Shown here in pieces: positions 1 to 12,498 of a stretch of 64,000 bases of DNA. This DNA is from Acanthochlamys bracteata. Lineage: Eukaryota > Streptophyta > Magnoliopsida > Pandanales > Velloziaceae. Numbering within the stretch: the first letter of the stretch is position 1; each line of letters begins with the position of its first letter. A model generated the notes under the pieces. The model saw only the letters and a list, made by a program, of their open reading frames with translations. It did not search any database and was not told the origin of the DNA. The translations under genes and the position numbers were made by a program. Location of the stretch: NCBI GenBank assembly GCA_019914995.1, contig CM034127.1, positions 9,982,001 through 10,046,000 of the forward strand. The letters are read 5' to 3'.

Positions 1-3000
1 TCAGTTGAATGACGTCGCTAAATATTTATTATCATAGGTACCTTGATTTTTCACTGATAACATTTATAAGAAAGAACAGTACATATGCACACAGAAAAAC
101 TTCAACTTGTAAAATCTGTCACATCACTAGCTGGCAGAAGAAGCAAGCCTGAGTAAAGATAGCAGCAAAAAATTCAAGTTAAAAGCTCTGTCAAAGAACA
201 GATAGATAATTTTATATCCATAAATATGAATGAAAAATGAACGAATCATCAAAGCTTTTAGAACTGGTCCTTTATTCTTTTTCCCTTCTAACATCATAAC
301 AGTTGCCGTTATCAATTCCGGCGAAGTTAGTAGTACGTACTGGATCATACAACTGCCACCAATCTGCATGCTTCGCTCGGCAACAGTAATAGGTACTCAT
401 TTCCATTCAATTCTCTAGCTAAAATGCCAGCTTATTCCAAATCGTCACACACTCTCTCTCATATGAATTGATTTCTATTCTAATGAATTTTATGATCATA
501 TTGATATTAATTTATTGACTGACTATTTTACTCAGTAACTTGATGGCTAATTTATCTAGTCAATAAGTTATTGTATTTTATTAGTCATAAGTTGTTCACT
601 AATTCAATATCGCTCACCGTATGCCGACTAACGTACTTTCTGTCGGTAATTAATTTTAACGACTATTTTGTTGCCAGTACCGACTTTTTTGTTGTCTATA
701 TCGGTTGAGAGTACCGACTGTTTTGCTATCAATACTGACTAAAAGTTTCAGTTCAAAGGATCATTTTGTAGTAGTGTGATAATCAAACATTTCATTTTCT
801 TATGAAGTTTGTACTGCATCGGAAAGAATATCTTTGAAGTGCTCATTGATATCCGGGTCCCATAAGTGAGAACAGAAGTAACTTCTCGATAGTGAAATTC
901 CACGTTCTCTACAAAGCGCAAAAAACAAAACAAACTGTAACCCCCAGACGCAACCCAGCTACTAGCTACTGATCATGATGCATGTCATGTCCATGATCTG
1001 TAGTAGTTTAGAAGCTCTCATTGCTTCAATTTCCAGCAACGATTAGCACCATACATTCATTCTTCATTCGACGAGTCTTTTTTTTTTCCCATGATCATGA
1101 CCTAATTAATATGGAATTAATTTCAACAACTTCATCTGGTATGTACATATGTTTAATTTGCAAAATCTTTGAAGTCTACGTGAACAGTTGCAGGTGTTCA
1201 TGATCGCATTCAATATGTGTGTACAAATGTGGGTAGCAATAGTAGCGCTTTTGCTGTTAGTGGTGGAACCGATGAACCGATCGGTTGATTACTTTTCTCT
1301 TAATTAATTTCGATCATCTTATGGAGACGGCTATCATGGAAATCGAGCTGGTGCTGTTGTTGAACTAATTTTTATTCGTTTCGTAGATTTGGGATGGACA
1401 ATATATCAAAGGGAAAATCAAAAGTTGGGAAGAGTTAGAAGTGGTTGGTTAAAGGAAAAGATAGAGAGAGTTGCTTGCCGCGCGCCGTAAAGCATCCACC
1501 TTTAATTCTTTGTCAGCAAACTTTGAACGATAATTTGGTAAAATTTTAAGGGCACAGGTAAGTTGACTGCTTAATTTTGCCGACATTTAGGGTCACTGAA
1601 ATAGGAAGAAAGAAAGGTTCCAGCTGGTACATATCTCAACCCCCAAGCTGGCGTAAACGCAACACATTCATGCACACAGAAAGGATCCACAGCAAAATTA
1701 CAGTACCTTTGAATGCCCTTCAGATAACAGAGCATTATTCCATTAAGGATCAGCTTAGTAAAGCCGTTAAATATCAAATTTTATCAAAAATGAAAGAATT
1801 CGGATAATAACTTTGGGATTCTGTCAATACTACAATTCTAATGGCGTGTTTTAATCGTGAGAAAGTAATCATTATAGTTTGGTGAGAAGTGAAGTTTGAT
1901 TAAAGTAGAGTTCAAAATAGTAACTAAACACATGAAATAAAATTTAAAGTAAAAATTTTTGTAAATAAAGTTCATATAAAAATAAAAGTAGAGTTTGAAA
2001 TAGCAATTGAAATACCTAAAATAAGTCGAATCAAAATCTAAACAGAGGAAGTGAAGTTTGGTTGCATTTGAAACATATTCTCAGGTAAAATGTATAACCC
2101 AAAAGTGAGTCCGTCTAATGCAGATATTTTGCTGAATCCTAGCCTACAACCCTCAACCAACCAACCAACTTCAATCGAAATGGAACTTCGCGGTATGGGA
2201 AGAGGGGCACACCGTCCGGCGACAAACTACTAATTTTAATTTAGATGCATAATATTGAAGGGGACCCAATGATGAATCACCAACACAGTCAATATTCTCA
2301 TAATATTATTAGCTAGGAAGGATGCTCTCATGGTTGGTAGAGTGTCTCACTCTTTGATTCCAAGTAGTCTTCCCTTACTTGTGCATGTTATCCATTTGAT
2401 GTTACCACTGAATAATTAAAGAATGCTTGCAATTCAAGATTCTTTACCTCACTATTAGATACTAGTTAATTAGAAATAAAATCTACTGATCAAATTAATG
2501 ACTGCATGATTGCTTAAGTGTTTAGGTGAGTAGTGTGACTAGTGTCCTATTTTGGGAAAGCAAAAAACAATAAACAAGATTCATAAAGAAGATTATCATG
2601 GTGATATTTGGTCGGTTACCTTCTCTTACTTTCTTATTACTAATGATTTCTCCTTTATAATATGTTTAAATTTTTATGATTTTTCTATATGTTATCATAC
2701 TGTAAAATATTAGGAATACGCCGTTCTAGTTAATAAAAAAGATAAAAAGTCATTATCGAATCTTTTGTTTTCATGAAAAGTTTCTTTCGCTGACTTAGAA
2801 ATTGTTCTTTTTGCATCCTGTCCTTCAAGTTTTACTTGGTCCTGTTTTAGTATATGTATGAAGTTCTTAGATAAATTTATTGCAAATACTACAGTTTTAC
2901 TGGATCAATCGTTTAAACGTAGTTTGGAAAGAACTTACGGAATGAAAAAACCACAGCCCTTTCGAACGCCCAAATATTCCAAACTATGGTTTCAGATTCA

Positions 3001-3311
3001 ATCCTAACATAACGCCTAAATTACATGGTGAAAAGTATACAGCGAAATTTTAGAAAAGAAGAGCGCACAATTGCGTAGATTTAGCAAATTCATCTGGCTA
3101 TTATACAAAGCATTAAACGGTTGTTGGAAAATTATCTCAATTTTTACCATTCTTCTCTTAAGTACTTTTACGTCTGTACATTTACTAAGATACTTCCTTT
3201 AGTTGCATCGAGCATTTTATATAGCACATAATTTACAAGAAAAGGTTTTTGACTATTTGGCTTGCAAACAATAATTGAACAAGATTTGATTGTAGTTGGA
3301 AAACAAAAGAA
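1..3311. other. intergenic stretch, no recognisable gene
   Basis: Short open frames occur on both strands but none resembles a protein family I know. The longest open stretches (a minus-strand frame around 127-420 and a plus-strand frame around 1577-1804) have no recognisable domain. The only local structure seen is the irregular tandem repeat at 659-740. The end near 3312 is the 3' flank of the minus-strand kinase gene. Confidence 0.5.
659..740. repeat. short irregular tandem repeat
   Basis: Three imperfect units follow each other at about 659, 679 and 713, each beginning ACGACT or ACCGACT followed by a T-rich run and TTGC/TTGT; a fourth start (ACTGACT) is at 734. Unit lengths are unequal (about 20, 34 and 21 bases), so this is a degenerate cluster, not a clean satellite. 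No function is evident. Confidence 0.45.
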
Positions 3312-6300
3312 TCAAGCACCGAGCATTTTCAGATAGTCATCGATTATAGTGATAGCAGAAGACCTGTACCCATAACCGAAAAGATTATAGTGATTGAGGT
3401 AGTGGTAGAGCATGTAGAGATCCCTCCTTTTCTCGAATCCTTGTTGCTTTGGCATGACCTGAAAGAACATATCTTAGAATTAACAAAAAGAACAATTTGC
3501 ATAAGAAATTGTATTATGAACCGAGACAGTACTGCACATAAGGATTAACAGAAGTACAAAAGAAACGTAGAATATATGTCATTATGATGACATGAAGGCC
3601 ACAGTTGCATATCGCAGCTCAGATATCATTCATTTGTTTGAACTGACTCTCCCAAATGGTATTTTTCCTTGAGATAAATGTTCCTAGGAAATGCAGAAAT
3701 TATGAACTATCATGGCAGCTGCTAAATGTGTCTCATCTCAAATGTAAAGCATTATAGATACACATGCTAAGAGCTTTCAGTTTCAGATGTGACCATGGAA
3801 AAGTATGAACACTACTCTTTTCTGAAGTCTATTGAAGCAAAGTTTCATCCATAGTACATGCGATCTTTTCAAATTATGTGAACTGCATGGTTCTTGCTTC
3901 ATGTATTACAGAACTGCAAAGATAAACTGATATTACCTTGAAGTAAGAATCATAGAAGGCTCCTCCAAATCCTGCACACCATGACATCCCAAATTCTGCT
4001 TCATTGTGCCCATCTGCAATAAAAAAAGTTACGAAAAGTAATCAACAGAAATCTCATCTACTGCATGCCACAGCACCAAAGTGATCATATTATTGGAGAA
4101 GTGCTTCAAGACATCCACCTAAAGAAAGTCCACATTGACCAGGAATTCAACAAGTTCTTGGAGAAAATGAAGCGTGAAAAGCAGTGGAAGCAAGTAGCCT
4201 CCAAAAAGCGAAACAAGTTTCTGCTGAAGCTTTAACCTTTAACATCTACTCCCACAGGAGAAGGTTCGGCTCCCACTGGAGCAACTGTTCTTGCGACCCA
4301 ACAGGTCAATATTATGGCAAATAGCCAAACATATGCTCTAAGCTAACCATGCAGGTATAACCAAAGAAGGAAATACTGTCAAAGCAGAAAACAATATCTA
4401 AAGGGGTCAACTTACAAACAATATCTATGAACAGTGAAAAACAAGATAATTGACCATTGATCTCACATACAATCGTCAAAAATGACATTAACAATTACAT
4501 CTCAAAAACTTTCACCAAAAAGGAGATTTAACTCAACGAATGATTCACATACCACAAAAGCTGCTTCATTGCTTGAACTTCCAAATTTAGATAGTTTCTT
4601 TTAGATGACGACAATTACATAATTTCTATAAAATAAATTTAGACACAATTACTGCATGTCAGTAAAACATATTGCATAACCACTCCAAATGCCTTAGACA
4701 GATTAACGAGGCTTACAATAGCATGCTGGATCCAGTATAACTGGATCACCGTTCTTATCTGAGCTGATATTCCCGCTCCACAAATCCCCATGAAGCAAGC
4801 ATGGCTCAATTGCAATGCCTTCAAAAAGTTCGCTCATCTTTTTTATCAACCTCTGACCTATCAAGTGACATTTGAAAGACTTCAACATTAAAAAGTAATG
4901 CAACTTGAAGTGATCGCAAGAGAGCCCTTGTCATGTTATATGACACCAACAAAGTGCATGGTCAAAGTCATGGAATCTACACACCATGTTGCTCATAAAA
5001 TAGATAGTTCAGTCTCTAAGCCATACCGATTAACACCAGGTAATGTCCCCAAATACCATTACTGTTACCTTGGACATCATATTGACGATGACAATTACTT
5101 AACTACTACTAACGTGACATCCTGTATTGTCACATTTACATATGCTTTTTAGTATAATTCTAAGTATTGGGAGAACCTAGAAGAATTCAATAGCAATATT
5201 TTTATATCTATGTAACAAAATATTGCCTACCTCACACACTGAAAATCACAAGAAAATCATTTAGATAATTCTCGGGTTATTGATTGTTTTTAGGTTTATG
5301 AATTGCTTCAATTTAACGGGCACCTAACAACATTTTCTTCATATGCTTAGTATCATATCCTGAAACGAAAAGTTTCCGTATACTAAACAGGAATTAGGTC
5401 AATATTAACTTTTAATGTGAGAATGCTCATTTATTTTTGTACAAAAACAATAACACAAAGTAGATAGCATACTTTTTCTGTTTTCAAAACCATAACTTAC
5501 CCTTTTCATATATGGTGGTGTCCCCATACCGCTTTGATGCTAGGTTTAGCTGGTACCCCAGTCTGTGTTCAGCATAAAAATCAACCCAACTTGATGACCA
5601 GGTGTTTATTTGTGGAGTACTGATAGAAACTTAAAACTTATTAGAATTGTATGTGCAAAGAGCAAAGCCGTACACTGCCATTAACTTCTATTACCTTCCT
5701 ATAGTGTTGTCTACATCAAACCCAAAACCCTTCTCAGATTTTCCAGCTTTATGCATTTCAGCAAGCTTTCTTCCTAGATCTGACTGACAATTGGAAGTCA
5801 GTCAATGAGGGGAGATCTCAATTCACAAAGTATGAACTCATCCATTAACCTCACCTGGTTTCCTCTAGAAGCCCCAAACTCTATGAACTCCATTATAATA
5901 TAAGAACCACCTGTTGGTAAAGCTCCAACCTAAATGAAGTTTAGGTAGTTTCTTGCTCAGGAGCTCAACTTTGAATGAACTACATAGAACATTCAACTGG
6001 CATAAAACCAAAAAAAAAAAAGAAAAGAAAAAGAGAAAAGGAATTACCTTAAATGGCCTTGGAACACGAATTGAATTTGTCGCATACATTGCACCTAAAC
6101 CAAGGGCCTCTCCTTCGAACATAGATGGACCTATACTCCTGATTAGAAGTGACATATACTTATATTCTAGTGAAGTGAAACACCTAACCAAAATTGAGTT
6201 TCTTACTTCCTAGATTACAGTTTGCAAGAGGCGAGAAATAGAAAATTGTCTTGTGAGCCAGTTTCTTAAATCACAGGACCTAGGAGCTTCCATCTTGGGT

Positions 6301-7275
6301 CCATTATCATTTACTAGTTTTAAGACAAGTTTCACATCTGAGAATGTTTGTTTTGCAAGCAACGGGTCTCTGGTCTTTAATAAATTCACAACTTTCAAGT
6401 GTCTCATGAAACTGACTTCTCCTAGTTTAGTGCTATATTGGTGGTGCTATTTGACGCTTGAAGATACTCGGTACAATACCCACTTGATGCAACCTATTAG
6501 TAGGTTATGTGCATAATTGTTTTAGTTAACTAATCAGTACTTTAAAATGATACATAAATGGATGATAAAAGAAAACCTGTCCATGTGAAAGCAAGACTTC
6601 TAGTTTATATAGATCTAAATATGTACTTCTAAAGCTTCTCAGTTAAAACAAATAACGCGAAGCGTCTCCTAAAGAAGGTATACTACAAATTCTCTCTTGA
6701 GCAAGAAGTACCTGTTAGTTTTAACGAAGAAAGAACCAGAGTCAGTATCATAACGACTTGCATTGTTTATACAACCACCACCAACAGCACGTATGCCTGT
6801 AATTGTGGTAGCCTTTCCTTCTGTGAGTATCCATTCACGAATGGGATCGTCCCCTAATCCCGACACTGTCATGAGAAGTCAATCCGAATTGCATAACTCC
6901 AGTAACTATAACCAATTCAAGTAGAAGCCTTTTTTGTTGAATTATCTCGGCTAACTCAACAAGACAAGTCCAGTGATTCTGGTTTTTTCCATATTCAGAA
7001 ACTAACATTTCACCGCTAGCAATTAACAGAAACAAGTTGTATCTTAAAAGAAGGTAATCAAAATAAGTTATTTTCCAACAACTGAACAAAGACCTATAAC
7101 ACTAACCAACATTTTCCTTCAATCATTTCGAATGCAAAGCAATTGATAGGAAATTCAGAGACTCACTTATTTGAAAGTAAAAGCGTCGCGGGGGGTTGGC
7201 GAGGGAGAGACGGCAGAGCGAGAGCGAAGGAGGTGAAGGACAGAAGGAAGACGAGAGCATGCATGCAAGCACCAT
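3312..7275 (-). CDS. protein-ribulosamine/fructosamine 3-kinase, chloroplastic (FN3KRP-type)
   Basis: Phosphorylates ketosamines on glycated proteins so that the adduct decomposes, a plastid protein-repair role in plants. Nine exons (minus strand, 5' to 3'): 7167-7275, 6712-6865, 6048-6138, 5855-5929, 5695-5783, 5501-5619, 4717-4857, 3937-4013, 3312-3458; total 1002 bases, 333 residues, all with GT-AG sites and open frame. Exon 1 gives a Ser/Pro/Arg-rich leader of about 36 residues with no acidic residues, consistent with a transit peptide. The body starts DDPIREWILTEGKAT; nucleotide-binding VGGGCINNAS, catalytic loop HGDLWSGN and metal-site DPACY are visible, and the C-terminus has RRDLYMLYHYLNHYNLFG. 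Length matches plant homologues. ATG at 7275 was chosen because exon 1 then splices in frame; the junction also makes an internal Met just before the conserved body, an alternative start. Confidence 0.93.
4065..4235 (+). other. coding-like 56-codon fragment antisense inside the kinase intron 7
   Basis: An open frame from ATG 4065 to TAA 4233-4235 lies inside the intron between kinase exons 7 and 8 on the opposite strand. Its peptide is strongly charged: residues 16-31 read DIHLKKVHIDQEFNKF and the rest is Lys/Arg-rich (KMKREKQWKQ, KKRNKF), ending LLKL. The composition is unlike the surrounding AT-rich intron, so it may be a captured exon or a retroposed gene fragment. I do not recognise the source family. 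Confidence 0.3.
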
Positions 7276-10200
7276 GCCTGCTTTCTTTTCAACGCCTTGT
7301 CAAACACTCTGGAGCACACTACAGAGCAGCCGTCTAGTTTTGGGATAGATAGCGTGGCCTGTTGTTGGAATCTGTGGACTGAATTGAACCAAAGAAACAG
7401 AGATGGTTCGGTTTTGTCAAACTCGGGTCTCGAATAATGGTTTAGGGATTTGCTCATAAGGCGTTCGACAGAAGTCCTGAGAGGGATGTTTAATTAATGG
7501 AACCCGATGAGAAGCAGAAATGCCCAAGGTAGCAGGATTTCCAGGAATGAGTTGGACAGCCATTCCCAAACAACTGATATTTCGATAATCCTGATCAAGA
7601 AAGAGGTACGTTTACGCGTTAGATCTAAGGTAGTATCTTTGTGCTACTTGGGGAAGAGAAGAAGCATTCCTTGATCTAACGCTATGAGAACTTTTGTATT
7701 GCATTTGATTGCACCCGTTCAGAATAGTTCTGAGTTAAATGAGAGCTATATTGAAGGCTCGGTATTATGAAAGAATTTTAATATCTTTAATATCATCAAT
7801 TCTTTACAGATTCAGCTTTTGGATATGGTGCAAACATCAGGGTCTCTAGATTCACCATTCCTGCATTTCCTACAAGACAGGAAGATTACTGGACATGGTG
7901 AATCCCATCTTTAGGATGCAATCCCCATTAACTTTGTTCTAGTTATAGTTTGTCACTGACTCACTTGTTGATTTATCGTGGCACTTGTTCAAACATGCTA
8001 CAGCTATACTTTTTTTATGTTTTGTTAATGTTGCTATTCCACAGTTTTCTTGTCTGCTCCGTCTATCCCTTCAAATTTTAAGCAACTTAGCCTCAAGTTA
8101 AAATCTAGCACAGTTATAAACATATCACTTTGTTCCAATGATGATATCATTAGATAGTCTCCGAATTACTCTTCCTTCACAGTGTAGTACCCAAATGTCA
8201 GTGCAAGGCCCAGGGAAAAGTTTTGCTTTAGCTTCCGTTCCTAGATAGGATGACAGAGAAACCAAGGGGATCATCTATAAGCTCCAAGTAAGAAGTCAAT
8301 ATATGAACTATAGTACAAGAGATTTGAATATCAGAATGCCAATAAATGACTTACTTGAGTTACTTCAGGTTCGTCTTTTGCCATTTTGAGTTTCCAATTT
8401 CAAAATGAATTACTTTGAAATATTTCAAAAAATGTTGACTTAATACAAGAAATTATTGACTTATTTAGTTCCAATCACTGGCAGCCTTCTTAAACCTTCA
8501 AATTATATAATATTTTTGGATGATATCTTCAACCTTCAAATTAGCTAATGATATCTTCAAGCTGATGTTTTATATGTAATGAGTTTTACTTTCCTTTTTG
8601 TCAAGCAAGTGGACTACCATACGTTAGTTGAATTACCTAAATCTTTTAAAATCCATATCCTTTCAATGCAGTAGTTATGTCTTGCTGAACGACTTTTTCC
8701 CCTCCCAGCATGTTCCCCGAGTTTTTAAGATTGTTCCCCTCTTCAATCTTGCATGTAGATCAAAACTCCAAAGCCCATGCATATTTCGCATGAATATGTG
8801 GTTTGTGGCAGTTTGCTTCTCCTGGCATTGCTTTTGTCAGCTCTATTGTTAGGCAAAAGTCTTCTTGTATAAATACAACAAAATATACTTACAGTGAGAG
8901 GCAGGATTATTTGAAATGCACATACCTAAAATCAACTATTCTGGCGCATAAAGTTTTTTGTTTGGCAGTTACTGAAAGAGCTGATTTGGAATCAACATCT
9001 CCTCATTCAGATTGAAAATGCGGTAGGGACTATGCGGGTACAAACACAAAGAAACCAAAGGGACATATTTGATTAAGAATCACAAAAAAGGCTCTCTGCT
9101 TTTTGGTTTTCTCTTAATTTTGTATGGCTTGTGGTTCATATATGGTATATACTAAGTACTGGGCAGAATATTTTCTTTCCCTAGCAACAATTAGTGTGGA
9201 AAATGTTCCTATAATTACTCCGATGTTTGTGGAATTTATTCATTTTCTTTTTTTTTCTTTCTTTCCTTTGTGAAATTACAGAAATCACTGGTGCATTGAA
9301 ACACTGAAACTGTCTTATTATGCAACATGAGAAAAATCAATGGTGAAAAGAACTGTTGCTCCCAATAAATGGAATTTGAAGTGAGTTATTTAGATAGCCT
9401 GAACAGTTTTAACTGTGGTTGTTTTTCTGCTTTTCTGCTTTTGTTTTGGAAACTTTTTAGCAGTATACTCACTAAATAAAATTCTTGTTAGCCATGTTAA
9501 CTTCATGAAATGCATTCTACTTTCCCTATTGCATATCAGCATAATCTGCAAACTTGAATTTTCTCAAATTATGCACTTCTACATGTACTTGTTCCAATGT
9601 GCTGCGGAGTATATAATTTGCAATATTATTACATTTACTGTTGCAGGCAGATTTTATGTAATGAAGTTTCGGACTTCTGAGAAAAAGAATAAAGAATATG
9701 TGTTCAAGATTTTCAAACGATAGCTTCTCCTGTTTTAAGCTTTTCGTTGTATTCTGATTTTTTATTTGATGAAATATATCCGTGGCAGGAAGCTAGATTT
9801 GCTTTGGTGGAGCTATCAAGTGAATGAGCTTGATCTTTTGGAAGCGATCTGATTCATCTAGAAGACTTATACAGAGACATTTAACTACAAAGTAGGGCAT
9901 GTGAGTGGCATGAGGAAAGGGAGTCACAAGACAATACCTTGAGGATGATAACTTATTTGGCAAATCGTTTATATTATACCATCTGAAGTTTCTCTTGGGT
10001 AAGTTATCGGATCATAAGGCTGCTCCAATGGACAATAATTTCTGTCATATTGCCCACATAACCAAGGAGCTTAGGAACACTCAAACCTACGGAGAAAATG
10101 ATCCGTACTGCTCTTTTTGAGGAGGCTTTCTCACATCACTTGGTGCCACATTTTCACAAGATAAAGCATCGGTCATCATGAAATTATTTGGTTGACTATT

Positions 10201-11282
10201 TTGATATGCCCTGTCCCCCTAAAGTCACTGGCGTTGCTTTGCTTCAAGGCTTTCAAGAGGATTGTTGTAAACGGCAATATTCTCATAGCCTGTCAAAGAT
10301 GAGGGCCAACATATGTTGGGAGAATTCTCATTGAGAAATCCAACTCGTCACGTGCGTATTGAAAATATCCACTTTAACCAAACTTATATATGTAGTTAAT
10401 TCGGAGTGATGTTGATCTCTCTGTCATTCATTGGTTCTCATTCTTCTTGCTGCTTTCAATTCTCACCAAGGTCTTTTTGTTGTGGTTTCGGATACTTTTC
10501 TAGCCCGGAGTGGTTGGAGTTGTTCCTGGACCAGACCAAACGAAAGGTAGAAGATTCTGTGCATTTTCATTTAATTATGTTTAACGAATGAATTACTAGA
10601 AAAGTAAAGGCCTTGAAATGAAGTGTGATCAACTCTTTGATGATTGACCGACTTAAATAGGTAAGCATGACGTTATTGCTAATGCATTACCTGATTGCTT
10701 TATTTACTCTAATGAAAAAAAAATGCATGTTAACATCTTTGTTTTAAGCTGAGAAAACAGCATGCTCAGCTCAGGGCTTGTTTGATGTTGACTTGGAGAT
10801 GATTTCCCCAACTGGCTTGAAAGAGGAAACATCGTTTATCAGGGGTAGCCAGAGTGAAAACTGTTGGAGCGAAATGCAGGGCAACAAAAGTGCGATAATT
10901 TATCGAAAATAAGCGTATACGTGTTGAAAAAAGTGGGCCCTTAATAAAAGATAAATCATCAATAACAAAATTTGAAGTACTGTTTATTGAAAGCAAAATA
11001 AGAAAAACTTAATCAAGATTGTTTGTGCATGTAAAAAATAAAATAATTTATTTGTCGATAGTATTGGAGTTTATAAAGAAACCTTACAAAAGAGTACTAA
11101 AAAGGCTTTGACCGTTTGTGCACCGGTGCACGTACAATAAAGATCTACTTTTCTTTGTAAATAACTAACTTCTCACTCTTTCTAGAGCCCAAGTTTGATT
11201 ATTAAAGCTTCTTCAAATTACTTTACCCTGAATGTATGAAAGTGGTCTCACTCGTAAGTTGCCTTTCCTTAATTTTCACACT
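7276..11282. other. intergenic stretch, no gene recognised
   Basis: This 4-kb interval holds the upstream region of the kinase gene on its left and the promoter of the dehydratase-like gene on its right. Several short open stretches (about 8628-8852, 9415-9720, 10406-10591) have no recognisable domains. Segments around 7500-7900 and 9640-10400 have a more balanced, coding-like base composition than their surroundings and could be remnants of older genes, but I found no consistent frame. Nothing else supportable. Confidence 0.4.
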
Positions 11283-11289
11283 TATAAAA
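11283..11289 (+). promoter_or_regulatory. TATA box of the dehydratase-like gene
   Basis: TATAAAA lies about 100 bases upstream of the ATG at 11389, a usual distance for a plant promoter. The leader between them is C/T-rich, as is common in plant 5' untranslated regions. Confidence 0.5.
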
Positions 11290-11388
11290 CTAACCAAAAA
11301 CCAACCCTCTCTCTTCCCCCACTCCATCGCTCCTTCTGCATAAACAATTTCCCTGTCTTCATTCATTTTCATTCGTTCGTATTTCCAA

Positions 11389-12498
11389 ATGGCTCTCATC
11401 AAGCTCCCTTCAGCAATCCCCACAACCAACATATCCACAAATCAACAACAACAATCTCAACAAAGCAAAATCACAGCAACCAATTAATCTTGGCATCTTC
11501 GCTGCTACTTCTAACCGTCCTCTTTGTTCCGAAGGCTCTCCAGGTCTTCGTGTAGCTTACCAAGGAGTACCAGGAGCTTACAGCGAGTTCGCCGCAAAAA
11601 CTGCTTGCCCTGACTGCACAACTATTCCTTGCCGAGCCTTCTCTGACACTGTCTCAGCCGTCGTTCGTGGCCGTGCCGACCGCGCCATTCTACCTGTGGA
11701 AAGCACCATAGAAGGAACTACTCTTAGGAACTACGATCTACTTCTCCGACACGATCTGAATATTGTTCAGGAGATTAATTTGTTTGTTAACTATTGCTTG
11801 CTTGCCATGCCGGGAGTTAGTCCCGGCGAGGTTAAGAGAGTGATTTCTCATCCAATGGCTTTGGCTCACTGCGGCCGTGCGCTTGCTCGGTTGGGTGTCT
11901 CCGGCGAGGCAGTTGAAGACACTGCTGGTGCTGTTGAGATGCTTATATCGCACTCGCTTCGCGATACGGCAGCGATTGCTTCCCCCCGTGCCGCGCTTCT
12001 GTACGGTTTACATGTTTTGGAACATGGGTTGCAGGATGAGTCTTGGAATGTCACGCGTTTTTTGATCCTTTCGAGATTTTCAGATTCCAGTATGCTGCAG
12101 CAAGTCCATGTAAACGGTGATCGGAAGCAGATTAAAGTTAACGGAAATAAATCATCCACCTCAAGTTCAACTTCGTCAGTGATGAAAACCAGCATGGTGG
12201 TGCCGCACCGCGGTGGGTCGATGATGGTTCTTCTCAAGGTTCTCAAGGCATTCTCGTCTAGAAATGTCAACTTGACCAAACTAGAAGTGAATAATCCGGC
12301 AGTGGATGGCGATGGCGAAGGGCCTGTGATGATCCTAGATATCCGTGCCAGGCCGGGAAAGCTTACGGCTTTGAGGGATCTGTTGATGACCCTAATATTA
12401 AGGATGCTGTTGAAGAGATCGCTGCATTCTCTGTGTTCGTTCGGGTTCTTGGATGCTACCCAGCTGATTCTAGTATCTATGATCTTCATGATGGTTGA
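11389..12498 (+). pseudogene. arogenate/prephenate dehydratase-like gene, intronless, two frameshifts
   Basis: The family makes phenylalanine in plastids. From 11552 the frame reads VAYQGVPGAYSEFAA, then RNYDLLLRH, ISHPMALAHC, VEDTAGAVEM, RDTAAIAS, and the catalytic NVTRF, followed by an ACT-like segment near 12184-12380. Two breaks are visible. The ATG at 11389 opens a Gln/Ser-rich leader that ends at a TAA after 32 codons, one frame away from the catalytic domain. Near 12380 the frame shifts again: the conserved end (DDPNIKDAVEEI, FSVFVRVLGCYPAD) continues one frame over to a TGA at 12496-12498. The usual PVENS is PVEST, and the ACT ESRP effector motif is replaced by EVNNP, so even repaired it would be atypical. 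An unbroken central frame, 11696-12589, could still be predicted as a gene. Sequencing error could explain either indel. Confidence 0.75.

Noticed and set aside
2318..2390. possible tRNA (TGGTTGGTAGAGTG followed by TTTGATTCCAAG)
   Set aside because: No acceptor stem pairing, wrong spacing between the two boxes, and no anticodon arm.
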